A stretch of 64,000 nt of DNA from Anaerolineales bacterium (GCA_028278545.1 JANQED010000152.1:124001-188000), one strand, 5' to 3'; counted from the first letter of the stretch, positions 1-8,576 are shown. Numbers and translations are program-made. The notes: generated from the sequence alone by a model not told the origin.

Positions 1-197
1 TGGAGGATATCTATGCCCACAGGGCCATCGAATTGGGCATCCCCCTGACCATCAACACCGACGCTCACGCCCCTGACCATTTCGACCTGATCCACTTTGG
101 AATCGCCACCGCCCGCCGCGCCTGGGCAGAACCAGCGCATGTCATCAACACCTGGGACGTGGATAAGCTATTGAGTTGGTTGAAAAGAGATCGTTAG
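1..197 (+). CDS. PolX-like PHP-domain protein, C-terminal end (partial)
   Basis: The gene enters from the left edge, is open from base 3 and ends at TAG 195-197, so only the last 64 residues are visible. They contain NTDAH, the metal-ligand motif near the end of PHP phosphoesterase domains, followed by an FGIATARRAW stretch and a VINTWDVDKLLSWL tail. This ending is typical of family X DNA polymerases with a C-terminal PHP domain (PolX), which act in gap filling and 3'-5' end processing in base-excision repair. A stand-alone PHP phosphatase cannot be excluded because the polymerase domain is outside the window. Confidence 0.75.
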   Translation, partial: EDIYAHRAIELGIPLTINTDAHAPDHFDLIHFGIATARRAWAEPAHVINTWDVDKLLSWLKRDR

Positions 198-231
198 AAG
201 CTGGGGGCGTAGCAAATATACCAATGACAGG

Positions 232-1056
232 TCACCCTAATTGACCCTGCTCCCAATGAAGGGCCTCCACCGGGCTTTCCTCACCGATCAATTTGGGGAG
301 TAACTGGCGCAGTTTGGCAGGATCGCCAGTAGTGAAGTACTGAACTGCCCCCAGAGAGGATTCTGATCCCCTCAGCCCTCGGGTTTCAAGCACACGCCCA
401 ACCTGGCGCGCCACCGCTGGCCCCGGATCAATCACCTCCACCTCGGGCCCCACAATCTCCTCGATCAATGGGATCACAAAAGGATAATGGGTACAGCCCA
501 TCACCACGCGATCCACACCCCGCGCTATCATCGGGTGTAGGGCCTTCTCCAAAATCGCCCGCGTCGCCGGAGAATCGAAATCACCCCGCTCGATTTGACC
601 AACCAACCCCTGGCATGTATCCGTCAGCACCGTCACCCCCTTTGCGAAGCGTTCAACAACGGAATGATATAACTCCCCTTGGAAAGTCGCCGGGGTCGCC
701 AACACACCTACGGTCCGGCTTTTCGTGCCCTCGGCCGCCGGTTTCACCGCCGGTTCCATCCCCACAAAGGGCACATCAGGAAATGACCTCCTCAAATAGT
801 GCAGCGCGGCTGCCGAGGCGGTGTTGCAAGCCAAGACAATCAGTCTTGAGCCATGGGAAAGCAAATAGTTGGTGATCACTCTTGAAAAATCCCGCACTTG
901 AGAGGATGAACGCAAGCCATAAGGGACATGGGATTGATCCGCCACGAATAACAGGTCCTCAAAAGGGAGCTGCCGCCGGATTTCCCGCAGCACCGAAAGG
1001 CCGCCAACTCCGGAGTCAAATACGCCAATAGGCCCAGGCGTCGGTCCCTGTTTCAT
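232..1056 (-). CDS. murI: glutamate racemase MurI
   Basis: This 274-residue cytoplasmic enzyme interconverts L- and D-glutamate for peptidoglycan synthesis. The N-terminal GVFDSGVGGLSVL carries the substrate-binding Asp-Ser. Both catalytic cysteines are present: Cys77 in VLACNTAS and Cys188 in VMGCTHYPF. Length is normal for the family. The start codon overlaps the stop of the upstream peptidase C26 gene by an ATGA, so the two are translationally coupled on the minus strand. Confidence 0.95.
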   Translation of the reverse strand: MKQGPTPGPIGVFDSGVGGLSVLREIRRQLPFEDLLFVADQSHVPYGLRSSSQVRDFSRVITNYLLSHGSRLIVLACNTASAAALHYLRRSFPDVPFVGMEPAVKPAAEGTKSRTVGVLATPATFQGELYHSVVERFAKGVTVLTDTCQGLVGQIERGDFDSPATRAILEKALHPMIARGVDRVVMGCTHYPFVIPLIEEIVGPEVEVIDPGPAVARQVGRVLETRGLRGSESSLGAVQYFTTGDPAKLRQLLPKLIGEESPVEALHWEQGQLG

Positions 1057-1784
1057 GCTTTACGCACACCTTTAGCTTCATCGACCAGCCTGCGAAACAG
1101 CGCTCGCATAGGCTCATGCTCTGGCAGCCACTCGGGGTGCCACTGCACCGCTAGGCCAAAAGGGTGATCAGGCAGCGCTACGCCCTCGATGATGCCATCG
1201 GGAGCATAAGCGACAGGTACCAGGTCTGAGGCAACTCCCTTGATGGCCTGATGGTGCAGGCTGTTGACAGGGATTTCTGTTGTCCCCAATATATCGGCAA
1301 GCAAGCTATCGGCCTGGACATCCACAGTGTGGGCAAGATGATTCCAGGGCCAATCGGGATAGTACGTGTGTTCGATAGCATCGGGGTGCTCTGCAAGGAT
1401 ATCGCGATAGAGCGTGCCCCCCAGGGCGACGTTGATGAGCTGAATGCCACGGCAAATGCCCAAAAATGGCGTTCCGCCTTCAACCACCTCCCGCACCAGG
1501 CCGATCTCCACCCGGTCGCGGTCTGCATCCACCGTATGGACCTTGTCTGTCATCCCGGCCCCATAAGCTTGAGGTTCGATATCCCCGCCGCCGCTGAAAA
1601 GGACACCATCCAGCGAAGACAGCACTTGCTTTATGCGATCTTCAGGCAAACCCAAGGGAATCAGCACCGGCAGCCCACCAGCCCTGAGGATCGCCTGAGG
1701 GTAAGTCTCTGCGACGGCGATCTCTGGGAATCCGTATGTGTTGGTCTGGCGTTTGGTGGTGATCCCAATAACTGGTGGGTTCAT
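1053..1784 (-). CDS. class I glutamine amidotransferase-like hydrolase (peptidase C26, PuuD type)
   Basis: The 243-residue protein is a complete glutamine amidotransferase fold. The nucleophile elbow LGICRGIQLINVALGG supplies the catalytic Cys, and VQWHPEW supplies the catalytic His followed by Glu. SGGGDIEP is characteristic of gamma-glutamyl-gamma-aminobutyrate hydrolases (PuuD) and relatives that cleave gamma-glutamyl amides. No polyamine catabolic genes lie nearby. The coupling to murI may point to glutamate or cell-wall metabolism, but that is inference; the true substrate is unknown. Confidence 0.85.
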   Translation of the reverse strand: MNPPVIGITTKRQTNTYGFPEIAVAETYPQAILRAGGLPVLIPLGLPEDRIKQVLSSLDGVLFSGGGDIEPQAYGAGMTDKVHTVDADRDRVEIGLVREVVEGGTPFLGICRGIQLINVALGGTLYRDILAEHPDAIEHTYYPDWPWNHLAHTVDVQADSLLADILGTTEIPVNSLHHQAIKGVASDLVPVAYAPDGIIEGVALPDHPFGLAVQWHPEWLPEHEPMRALFRRLVDEAKGVRKA

Positions 1785-1791
1785 CGTGTAG

Positions 1792-1830
1792 AAGCAAAAG
1801 GGGTGCAGCCAAATTTATGCTACACCCCTT
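1792..1830 (-). terminator. Rho-independent terminator downstream of rplS
   Basis: Two 12-base arms (1798-1809 and 1819-1830) pair almost perfectly around a 9-base AT-rich loop, and on the minus strand the stem is followed by a short T-rich run. It lies between rplS and the C26 gene, so it would end rplS transcription. Confidence 0.75.
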
Positions 1831-1857
1831 GAATCCCACATTTCGAAAGGAGGAAAG

Positions 1858-2208
1858 CTATTTTGTGAATTTTTGCTTCAAGCGAGCACGTTTACCGGTG
1901 CGATCGCGCAGGTAGTACAGCTTGGCCCGGCGGACATGAGCATGACGATGGACGGTCACTTTCTCAATCCGTGGGGAATTGGTCAGAAAAGTGCGCTCCA
2001 CACCGATGCCATTGCTGGCGATCCGGCGCACTGTGAACGTAGGCGTGGTAGCACTATCGTGTTGCCCGATGACGGTGCCTTTGAATTCCTGAACTCGCTC
2101 GTTATTGCCCTCTCTGATTCGCAAGAAAACGCTCACCGTGTCACCGATACTCAGGTCGGGCACGTTGGGATTATCAGGTGCTTTTACAGCATTCAACAGT
2201 TCGCTCAT
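1858..2208 (-). CDS. rplS: 50S ribosomal protein L19
   Basis: The 116-residue protein has the L19 signature: an SIGDTVSVFLRIREGNNERV strand, VQEFKGTVIGQ, an IASNGIGVERTF core and a basic VRRAKLYYLRDRTGKRARLK tail. L19 sits at the 30S-50S interface. It is often in an operon with rimM and trmD, but here it stands alone with its own promoter, leader hairpin and terminator. The start is preceded by a 79-base leader. Confidence 0.97.
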   Translation of the reverse strand: MSELLNAVKAPDNPNVPDLSIGDTVSVFLRIREGNNERVQEFKGTVIGQHDSATTPTFTVRRIASNGIGVERTFLTNSPRIEKVTVHRHAHVRRAKLYYLRDRTGKRARLKQKFTK

Positions 2209-2242
2209 TTTTACTTACCCTATACATATGGTTTTGTTACAA

Positions 2243-2276
2243 AATAAAGCCGCCAAGCGTAGCACGCCTTAGGCGG
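2243..2276 (-). terminator. hairpin with T-rich tail in the rplS leader
   Basis: On the minus strand a stem of CCGCC/GGCGG continues as AAG(G)CGT/ACGCTT around a 3-base loop, followed by CTTTATTTTG. It lies just after the predicted rplS start site. It may be the terminator of the upstream Nudix gene, an attenuator in the L19 leader, or both. Confidence 0.55.
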
Positions 2277-2286
2277 ACGGGTGGGG

Positions 2287-2292
2287 ATTATA
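2287..2292 (-). promoter_or_regulatory. rplS: -10 element for rplS
   Basis: A perfect TATAAT on the minus strand lies about 80 bases upstream of the rplS start and directly before the leader hairpin. The -35 region at the expected distance is weak (TTCCCT at 17 bases). Confidence 0.5.
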
Positions 2293-2339
2293 CCATGCTG
2301 ATTTACAAAAGGGAAGAGAATAACTACACTTCATGCACC

Positions 2340-2885
2340 CTATTCAATCTCATCCGACAAGATATCCAGATAAGGCAACGCGAGCATCAAACCAGCCAGG
2401 GACTTGGCGTCCTGTAAATCGTTTTCCCAGGCCATCTCGAGAACTTTGGTGATGTGGACCCTCTCCACGCTCAAAAACTCATCCTCGTCCCCCGGCAATA
2501 CCGATGGGGAGAGGCCGGTGGCTAAATACAAATACATATACTCAGTCGAATACCCAGGGGCCAGGAAAAATTCACCAAGCTTTTGCATCTCTCCTGCTTT
2601 CATCCCGATCTCTTCCTGGATTTCTCGCCGAGCACACGTGAGAGGGTCCTCTCCCTCGTCTAGCGTTCCTGCCGGTAGTTCTAATACCTCGCCATCGGCA
2701 GCATGACGGTACTGCCGCACGAACCAGACATTGCCATCTGCATCGATGGGGAAGATCGTCACTGCGCCGCTGTGTTCAACAACGTCCAGCTTCGCTGTGC
2801 CGCCGTGGGGCATCCGCACCTCATCCTTGCGAACGGAAAAAGCTTTGCCCTGATATTTTGTTTCACTTTGGAGGGTTTCGAACAT
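2340..2885 (-). CDS. Nudix hydrolase, ADP-ribose pyrophosphatase type
   Basis: The gene encodes 181 residues if started at ATG 2885. A start 36 bases upstream would add residues that overlap the terminator of the preceding gene, so the inner start is preferred. The Nudix box reads GTLDEGEDPLTCARREIQEE, continuing IG, which is the full GX5EX7REUXEEXGU pattern, preceded by VRQYRHAADGEVLELPAG as in ADP-ribose pyrophosphatases (NudF group). The family hydrolyses ADP-ribose to AMP and ribose 5-phosphate. It is monocistronic, lying between two terminators. Confidence 0.9.
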   Translation of the reverse strand: MFETLQSETKYQGKAFSVRKDEVRMPHGGTAKLDVVEHSGAVTIFPIDADGNVWFVRQYRHAADGEVLELPAGTLDEGEDPLTCARREIQEEIGMKAGEMQKLGEFFLAPGYSTEYMYLYLATGLSPSVLPGDEDEFLSVERVHITKVLEMAWENDLQDAKSLAGLMLALPYLDILSDEIE

Positions 2886-2900
2886 TTTCACTTCCATTTC

Positions 2901-2940
2901 AAAAAAACAGGAGCAGCCCATAAATTCTGGCTACTCCTTG
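2901..2940 (-). terminator. Rho-independent terminator of the LysM lipoprotein gene
   Basis: On the minus strand a stem GGAGTAGCC / GGCTGCTCC with one G-U pair is followed by a run of seven T. The loop and closing pairs resemble the terminator after rplS at 1792-1830. Confidence 0.85.
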
Positions 2941-2987
2941 AATAAGAAACGAGTTTGCCCTTGCACAAGGCCAAGAGGCGGCAATGC

Positions 2988-3692
2988 TTAGGGGATTTGG
3001 ATGGTCTGCCCAACCGGGAGCGAACCTTCCAAGCCATTCTTTGCCAAAATGGCCCGGGGGTCCACATCGCCAAAGAGACAGGCGATCGAGTTCGCCGTAT
3101 CCCCAGACCTGACCACATAGGTGGTGGGATGCGTCCGCAGGGCCCGCGGGCCGAGGTCATACCCAGGCGCATCTTTCGGGATGGTCAGCACCGTGCCCGG
3201 ATAAGTAATCGTCGACGAAGATAAGCCGTTGGCAGACAGCAGTGCCGAGGGCGCGATATCAAAACGACGGGCAATACAAAAAGGGAACTCTCCAGGCTGC
3301 AACGTATATTGGTCGGGAATTGGAAATTCCTCAACCTCTTCTGATGATACGGCCTGCTCTTCCTGCTGTGTTTCCCCTTCTTCCTCCTCTTGTGCGGGCT
3401 CTGCCTGGGGTTGGGGAGTCTCAGTGGGGACGCTCTTTTCCGCCGGAGCAGCTTCTTCGTCCGCCGAGGCGGCACCAGCGTCTACACCACCACTCGCTGC
3501 AATCGCCGTTTGTGTCGTTATGGCTTCTAATTGTGCCATAGGGTCGCTTGTGCCTTCTGCGTCAGGCACTGGATATTGTTCCTCGCTCTCAACCCCCGGC
3601 ATAGAGGAAGCCGCGCTGCGCTCACAAGCAGACAGCCCAAAAGCAAGCAACAGAATTACGGTCATGAAGAGTAGATAGCTGTTTTTCATCAT
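2988..3692 (-). CDS. LysM-repeat lipoprotein
   Basis: The 234-residue protein has a signal peptide with lipobox LSAC, so it is probably a membrane-anchored lipoprotein. A low-complexity Glu/Ala/Pro-rich linker of about 90 residues follows. Two LysM modules form the C-terminal half, beginning near QYTLQPGEFPFCIARRFDI and TYVVRSGDTANSIACLFGD. LysM binds N-acetylglucosamine polymers, usually peptidoglycan. There is no attached hydrolase domain, so it is more likely a wall-binding or structural protein than an enzyme. Confidence 0.85.
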   Translation of the reverse strand: MMKNSYLLFMTVILLLAFGLSACERSAASSMPGVESEEQYPVPDAEGTSDPMAQLEAITTQTAIAASGGVDAGAASADEEAAPAEKSVPTETPQPQAEPAQEEEEGETQQEEQAVSSEEVEEFPIPDQYTLQPGEFPFCIARRFDIAPSALLSANGLSSSTITYPGTVLTIPKDAPGYDLGPRALRTHPTTYVVRSGDTANSIACLFGDVDPRAILAKNGLEGSLPVGQTIQIP

Positions 3693-3831
3693 ATTGGCTC
3701 CCTCATTTCATAAAGCCAAGTGCTGTTGCAGTGTCATTCCCCTGCGAAGTAAGGACCGATGGAAAATGAAAGTACTTGAACAACAGGAAACGATCTTTTC
3801 AACCAAATATTGTTCCGTTTATCCTAAAAGG

Positions 3832-3860
3832 ATACTAGCATAATCATGGTTTAGCGTCAA
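3832..3860 (-). promoter_or_regulatory. sigma-70 type promoter for the LysM lipoprotein gene
   Basis: On the minus strand TTGACG (3855-3860) and TAGTAT (3832-3837) are separated by 17 bases. It lies about 140 bases upstream of the LysM start. Confidence 0.5.
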
Positions 3861-3966
3861 GAAAAAGGGCTATCCCCGGGGCATCCCTGTTCAACATCGA
3901 TCTTTGCTGATTCCAGAGAGCGAGAACGTTTTGTCCAAAAATGGATGACGAGAGCTTTAACTGATT

Positions 3967-3995
3967 TTGCCGATACAGAGAATCAATTGTATAAT
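3967..3995 (+). promoter_or_regulatory. sigma-70 type promoter for the receiver-CpaE gene
   Basis: TTGCCG at 3967-3972 and a perfect TATAAT at 3990-3995 are spaced by 17 bases. Transcription would start near 4002, which excludes start codons upstream of 4002 and supports ATG 4042. Confidence 0.75.
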
Positions 3996-4041
3996 GATAT
4001 TCACGCGCAGGGCACGCTTAGTCACAAGGAGCGACGGAAAT

Positions 4042-5253
4042 ATGGAAGCACGCATTCTCATCATTGAAGATGACCCAGTAAGCCAGAAATTGCATCAAAA
4101 AGTTATCGAAGCCGCCGGTCATCAGGTCGCGATGGCAGAGGATGGCTTACAAGGCCTGATGCTTGCCAAGGAACAAGATTTCGACTTGGTGATCTCTGAT
4201 GTGATGATGCCCAATATGAACGGCTATGAGACCTGCCAACGTCTGCGCGAGAATCCTAAAACTGCGCAAATCCCTATTCTGCTTCTGACCGCCCTGAACA
4301 ACCTCGAAAGCAAAATCAAGGGCTTCGAAGCCGGCGCAGATGACTATCTTTCTAAGCCATATGAACCGGACGAGTTGGTCGCCAGGGTCAATGTCCTTCT
4401 GCGCAGGAAAACCGCTCCAGTGGAGCCGCGCCGGACACTAGAAAAGACCGGAAAAGTCGTTGGGGTGTTTTCCTTGCGCGGGGGTGCCGGTGTCACATCG
4501 ATTGCCGCGAACCTGGCTACCGGTTTAGCGCAACTTTGGAACAAGGAGACCGCGCTGGTAGACCTTGCCCTGACAGCCGGACAGGCTGCTTTAATGCTCA
4601 ACTTGCCCCTTCGCAACACCTGGGCCGACCTCGCTCACATGGATACCGGGGAAATCGATCAAGAAGTGCTTAGCCAAACCCTGCGTTCGCACCCCAGTGG
4701 CGTACACATACTCTCGGCACCCCGCCGCGTTGAGGAAAGCGAACTGATTGATGCTGCCAAGGTCAGCCGTGTCTTGGAAATCCTACAAACAAGTTATGAC
4801 TACATCGTGCTCGACTTGCCCCATAACTTCGCAGAGACAACACTGGCCGGGCTGGACGTGGCTGAAGAGATTCTGGTCGTATTGGCTCCCGAACTGGCTT
4901 CTGTACGTTCGACTGCGATGGCGCTTGAAGTCTTCGAAACCCTGAATTATTCGCTGGACTCAACCCATTTGATCCTGAACTGGGTGTTCGAGCGCCAGGG
5001 CTTATCAAAAGCGGATATTGAAGCTGGCCTTAACTATGCGATCGATACAACCATCCCCTTTTCATCTGATAAATTCGTCCGGGCGATAAATTTCGGCTCG
5101 CCCCCCGTGCTCGAGGCACCAGAATCCCCCTTGGGCGTGATTTTCGAGGACTTGGCCTTCCAGGTCAGCAAAGACGATCACAAGAAACAGCGTCCTGAAC
5201 CGCCCACCGATGCCTGGAAGCGTCTCGCCAAGCGCATGCGCAAGCGCAGGTAA
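4042..5253 (+). CDS. response-regulator receiver fused to a CpaE/MinD-like ATPase
   Basis: The start is ATG 4042, which has a GGAG ribosome site and lies just downstream of a strong promoter. Of 403 residues, about 1-120 form a receiver domain with an acidic EDD pocket, phospho-acceptor Asp53 in VISDVMM and Lys in LSKPYEP. Residues from about 135 form a SIMIBI ATPase with the deviant Walker A RGGAGVTSIAANLA, then DYIVLDLPHNF as Walker B. This is the layout of CpaE/TadZ, which localises Flp/Tad pilus machinery. The signature lysine of the P-loop is missing, as in many CpaE proteins. No pilus genes are in the window. Confidence 0.85.
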   Translation: MEARILIIEDDPVSQKLHQKVIEAAGHQVAMAEDGLQGLMLAKEQDFDLVISDVMMPNMNGYETCQRLRENPKTAQIPILLLTALNNLESKIKGFEAGADDYLSKPYEPDELVARVNVLLRRKTAPVEPRRTLEKTGKVVGVFSLRGGAGVTSIAANLATGLAQLWNKETALVDLALTAGQAALMLNLPLRNTWADLAHMDTGEIDQEVLSQTLRSHPSGVHILSAPRRVEESELIDAAKVSRVLEILQTSYDYIVLDLPHNFAETTLAGLDVAEEILVVLAPELASVRSTAMALEVFETLNYSLDSTHLILNWVFERQGLSKADIEAGLNYAIDTTIPFSSDKFVRAINFGSPPVLEAPESPLGVIFEDLAFQVSKDDHKKQRPEPPTDAWKRLAKRMRKRR

Positions 5254-5302
5254 AGATACTCCCCAAAGAGCGGCAAGTTAGCTCTAAGGTATTTCTCAAC
5301 CG

Positions 5303-5653
5303 CTAGAGGCTATCCCTCAATTCTTCCAGATCAACAACCAGTTGTTGATAGGCTCCCTCCAGTGTAACCAGTTTCTCTTGGGCTTCCTCCAGGTTTTCAG
5401 CGCTGCCCAGTTTTTCAAGTTCGAACGCTTTATCAGCGAATTCATACGCGCCAAAGGTCTTGCAATTCGATTTTAGTGTGTGCGCAGACCTGGTGAAAGT
5501 CTCTGCATCATCAGCAGCCAGGGCATCTTTCATCGTTTGGATGAATTCAGGCCCACTTGTAAAAAATGTGTCGATCAGATCAACAAAAAATGGGGTGAAT
5601 TCCTCACCTAATACTTCACGATATTCATCCAGGGCAGCGGGGTCGATTGCCAT
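5303..5653 (-). CDS. histidine phosphotransfer (HPt) domain protein
   Basis: The start at ATG 5653 has a TGAGGAG ribosome site seven bases upstream, giving 116 residues. The whole protein is one HPt four-helix domain, with phospho-acceptor His58 in SAHTLKSNCKTFGA. HPt proteins relay phosphate between hybrid kinases and receivers. It converges tail to tail with the receiver-CpaE gene 50 bases away, which makes that receiver a plausible partner, though this is inference from position. Confidence 0.88.
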   Translation of the reverse strand: MAIDPAALDEYREVLGEEFTPFFVDLIDTFFTSGPEFIQTMKDALAADDAETFTRSAHTLKSNCKTFGAYEFADKAFELEKLGSAENLEEAQEKLVTLEGAYQQLVVDLEELRDSL

Positions 5654-5738
5654 AGAATACTCCTCACTCAGCAAAGTTCCAACAGGGGTAATTATAAATG
5701 AACTTTCACTTTGAGGGGATGACGATTTTGCAGGTTAA

Positions 5739-5776
5739 AAAGAAAACGGCGCTCCGTTCGTACGAGCGCCGCCTTG
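5739..5776 (-). terminator. terminator of the mevalonate operon
   Basis: On the minus strand GGCGGCGCTCG pairs with GGAGCGCCG and is followed by TTTTCTTTTT. It sits about 20 bases after the stop of the DUF35 gene. Confidence 0.85.
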
Positions 5777-5794
5777 GGTTGCCTCTCAATCAGC

Positions 5795-6217
5795 TTAGTC
5801 AGCAGCGGCTAACGGCTGAAGCTCCATAGGGCGGAATTTGTATCCGTACACCAGCATGCCGCGATCATCATCACCTTCTGCGCGTAATTTGCGGGTGACC
5901 ATTTCCACAGGCATACCGACCTCGACTGGCTGGTTGTCAATATCCGTGAGCTGGGCGGTGACCATAGGCCCTTCTTCCAGTTTGACCAGGGCTACTGTAT
6001 AGGGGGCATAAGCCTGGTATCCGGCAGGTGCATTATGCAGCGTCGTATAGGAGTACACCTCTCCGCGACCGCTGAACTCGAAAAGCGTCTTCGCTTCATC
6101 GCCACACTCAGGGCAAACATCACGAGGCGGGAAGATTTTGGCCTCACAATGAGGGCAAACCTCGCCCACCAGCGCATAGCGCTGCTTCTTTAATCGCCAA
6201 TGACGGGGAATTTCCAT
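5795..6217 (-). CDS. DUF35 zinc-ribbon/OB-fold protein, thiolase partner
   Basis: The 140-residue protein starts with a helix, then a rubredoxin-like zinc ribbon (CPHCEAKIFPPRDVCPEC, four cysteines), then an OB fold with GEVYSYTTLH. DUF35 proteins bind SCP2-type thiolases. In archaea they bridge acetoacetyl-CoA thiolase and HMG-CoA synthase, channelling acetoacetyl-CoA. It is the last gene after HMGR, HMGS and thiolase, matching that complex. A good AAGGAG site precedes the start, and a promoter lies in the 89-base gap upstream. Confidence 0.92.
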   Translation of the reverse strand: MEIPRHWRLKKQRYALVGEVCPHCEAKIFPPRDVCPECGDEAKTLFEFSGRGEVYSYTTLHNAPAGYQAYAPYTVALVKLEEGPMVTAQLTDIDNQPVEVGMPVEMVTRKLRAEGDDDRGMLVYGYKFRPMELQPLAAAD

Positions 6218-6250
6218 ATTGATACTCCTTGAGACATCAAGTCATCTCGG

Positions 6251-6278
6251 ATTGTAGTATAGTCAACAAAACTATCAA
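6251..6278 (-). promoter_or_regulatory. possible internal promoter before the DUF35 gene
   Basis: On the minus strand TTGATA (6273-6278) and TACAAT (6251-6256) are 16 bases apart. They lie in the only sizeable gap near the end of the mevalonate operon. Two short GATAGTT repeats overlap the -35 side. Confidence 0.45.
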
Positions 6279-6306
6279 GAACTATCAGGATCATGAACCA
6301 AAGATT

Positions 6307-7461
6307 TTATAGTGCCGTCAGCACATGCGTGACAGCCGTAGAAGCCGGACCGCCCAAGCACTGCACCAAAGCCTTTTCCGCCGCGGGGACTTGATTAACG
6401 CCTGCCTCACCGCGTAATTGTTGAACCGCTTCGACGACTTGATAAACCCCCGTCGCTCCCCAGGGGTTCCCGCGCGCTTTCACCCCACCCAGGGTGGAGA
6501 TGGGGATGCGACCTTTGAGGCTGATCTGGCCCTCCTCAGCCAGCACCCAGCCCTGGCCGCGTTCTGCCAGTCCGGCTGCCTCTAAAGAGAGCGCCGCATA
6601 AACCGAGTAGATATCACACAACTCGAAGAAATCCATTTCACCGATGACAATCCCGGCCTGGTGGCACGCCTGCCCCACAGAAATGCGCGCCGCCCGAAAG
6701 TCCAGGGGGTCTGGGCGGTCGTGCAATGACAATGTGTCCGTAGCGATGCTCGATCCGGCAATCCTCACCGGGGTGGGAGATGCGTCGGGAGGGATTAACT
6801 CGGCGCGCGTCAGCAGCACAGCCGCGGCGCCATCAGCATCGGGAGCGGCATCGAACATGTTCAGCGGCTCACTGAGCATCCCCACGCGCTCATAAAGTCC
6901 CGGCTTGAGGGCCTTACGGAACATCGCGTGAGAGTTGCCAACACCATTGGCGTGTGCCGTGACCGGGAATCCGGCCAGCGCATTTTGAGGGACTTCATAC
7001 TCATAAAAATAACGTCGCATGATCATGGCGGCCTGGGCCAGCGGAGTCACGCCCTGAACGGCCTCGTAATCGCTGTCCAGGCTGGTGGCGATGGCGCTTT
7101 CCACCTCGGGGCCAACTTTGTCCGTCAGCTTCTCGACGCCCACCACCAGGGCCACATCCACAAAGCCAGATTTGACTGCCAGATACCCTGCCCGCAAAGC
7201 CGCACCGCCAGAAGCCCCGGCGGCTTCAATGGTGTAGGCCTCGATGCCGCGCAGACCGGCAAAATCTGCGATCAGAACACCCAAATGGGCCTGCCCTGAG
7301 ACCTTTGGGGCCAGCATATTGCCAACAAATAACGCCTGAGGCAGCAGCCCCCCGGCATCAACCCGGGCAGCTTCGATAGCCTGAAAGGCCAGTTCACGCA
7401 AGGAGACATGCCAGTGTTCCCCTACGGAGGTTTGACCGATACCTGCGATAACAACGTCCAT
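6307..7461 (-). CDS. archaeal-type acetyl-CoA C-acetyltransferase (SCP2-type thiolase)
   Basis: The 384-residue protein is a thiolase of the SCP-x/archaeal branch. It has an N-terminal VVIAGIGQTSVGEH, a nucleophile region EAAGASGGAALRAGY in which the usual Cys is not in the classical position, VALVVGVEKLTD, and a C-terminal CLGGPASTAVTHVL. It would condense two acetyl-CoA into acetoacetyl-CoA, the first step of the mevalonate route. The gene lies 7 bases after HMG-CoA synthase and before DUF35, which supports this role over beta-oxidation. Confidence 0.88.
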   Translation of the reverse strand: MDVVIAGIGQTSVGEHWHVSLRELAFQAIEAARVDAGGLLPQALFVGNMLAPKVSGQAHLGVLIADFAGLRGIEAYTIEAAGASGGAALRAGYLAVKSGFVDVALVVGVEKLTDKVGPEVESAIATSLDSDYEAVQGVTPLAQAAMIMRRYFYEYEVPQNALAGFPVTAHANGVGNSHAMFRKALKPGLYERVGMLSEPLNMFDAAPDADGAAAVLLTRAELIPPDASPTPVRIAGSSIATDTLSLHDRPDPLDFRAARISVGQACHQAGIVIGEMDFFELCDIYSVYAALSLEAAGLAERGQGWVLAEEGQISLKGRIPISTLGGVKARGNPWGATGVYQVVEAVQQLRGEAGVNQVPAAEKALVQCLGGPASTAVTHVLTAL

Positions 7462-7468
7462 AGCCCCT

Positions 7469-8545
7469 CTACTTCAGCACCAATTTGCCGCGCATGCGGG
7501 TGTAGGTGGCGTAGTCGATTTCAGTGCGGCGGGCGATATAGGCTTGAGTCTGCGGGGCCAGATCACGCCGTTCAAGCAGGCGCTCGGTGACGCGAATGCC
7601 GAACGCGTCCGACCCAGCGCCAGAGCCAAAGGACACCATCAACACCTGATCGCCCGGTTGCGCGACATCCAGGATAGCCGTCAGGCCGATGATGGCCGCT
7701 CCCGAATAGGTATTGCCGATCACCGGCACTAACAGGCCCGGGGCGATCTGCTCTTGACTGAAACCCAACTGCGCGGCCACTCTGCCGGGGAATTTTGTAT
7801 TCGGTTGATGGAAAACAGCGTATTGGTAATCCTCAGCAACCGTATCCGTGGCATCCAAATAGGCTTGAGCCGCCGAGGTGATGTGCTTGAAATAAGCCGG
7901 TTCTCCGGTAAAACGCTGGCCGTGTTCGGGGTATTTCTGGTATTCCCGCCGAAAAAAATCGGGCGTATCCGTGACATAAGAAAGCGTGCTCTCAATTACC
8001 GCAACAGATTCCTCAGCAGGCCCAATCAGAAATGCCGCCCCACCAGCCGAAGCAGTATATTCCAGGGCATCGCCAGGGCGTCCTTGGGCCGTGTCCATAC
8101 CAATGGCCAGGGCATACTCCGCCATCTCGGAGCCGACAAAGCCCATGGCAGCCACCATTGCCTCAGTGCCCGCTTTGCAGGCGAACTCCCAGTCGCCAGC
8201 CTGGGTAAAAGGGACGATCCCCAAAGCCTCGGCCACAACCGTGGACGTCGGCTTGACAGCATAGGGATGGGACTCCGAGCCCACCCAGACCGCCCTGATC
8301 TCTTCAGGATCGATCCCTGCCCTTGCCAAGGCGTTGCGAGCCGCCTCGATAGACATGGTAGCCGTGTCCTCATCTGGGCCAGGGACGGATTTCTCTTGAA
8401 TGGGAACGCCGCCGGTCCCGCCAGTCCAAATTCGAGATATCTCGCTGGCCGGTAGACGGTAGCGGGGCACATAAGCACCATAGCCAACAATTCCCACCGG
8501 GCGAGAAGGCTTGAGGAGCAGGTTGTCGGTTGACTTATCGGTCAT
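7469..8545 (-). CDS. hydroxymethylglutaryl-CoA synthase, archaeal type
   Basis: The 358-residue enzyme condenses acetoacetyl-CoA with acetyl-CoA to HMG-CoA. It has the archaeal-type start [15 protein letters not shown], the [11 protein letters not shown] region and the catalytic cysteine in [11 protein letters not shown], preceded by [27 protein letters not shown] supplies the catalytic His, and GNTYSGAA is the usual glycine-rich motif. The protein is shorter than eukaryotic HMGS, as expected for archaeal-like forms. Confidence 0.93.
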   Translation of the reverse strand: MTDKSTDNLLLKPSRPVGIVGYGAYVPRYRLPASEISRIWTGGTGGVPIQEKSVPGPDEDTATMSIEAARNALARAGIDPEEIRAVWVGSESHPYAVKPTSTVVAEALGIVPFTQAGDWEFACKAGTEAMVAAMGFVGSEMAEYALAIGMDTAQGRPGDALEYTASAGGAAFLIGPAEESVAVIESTLSYVTDTPDFFRREYQKYPEHGQRFTGEPAYFKHITSAAQAYLDATDTVAEDYQYAVFHQPNTKFPGRVAAQLGFSQEQIAPGLLVPVIGNTYSGAAIIGLTAILDVAQPGDQVLMVSFGSGAGSDAFGIRVTERLLERRDLAPQTQAYIARRTEIDYATYTRMRGKLVLK

Positions 8546-8576
8546 AGAACATATTCCTTATTGCCTTATCAAGACT

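Larger units (their letters stand above)
3693..4041. other. intergenic region with divergent promoters
   Basis: No gene was found in these 349 bases. The region contains a promoter for the LysM gene on the left and one for the CpaE-like gene on the right. A small perfect palindrome (TATCCT-AAA-AGGATA at about 3820-3834) overlaps the leftward -10 region and could bind a regulator. Confidence 0.6.

Noticed and set aside
468..875. Open frame on the plus strand opposite murI
   Set aside because: It is a mirror frame of a well-recognised gene, has low-complexity Pro/Ser content and no ribosome site.
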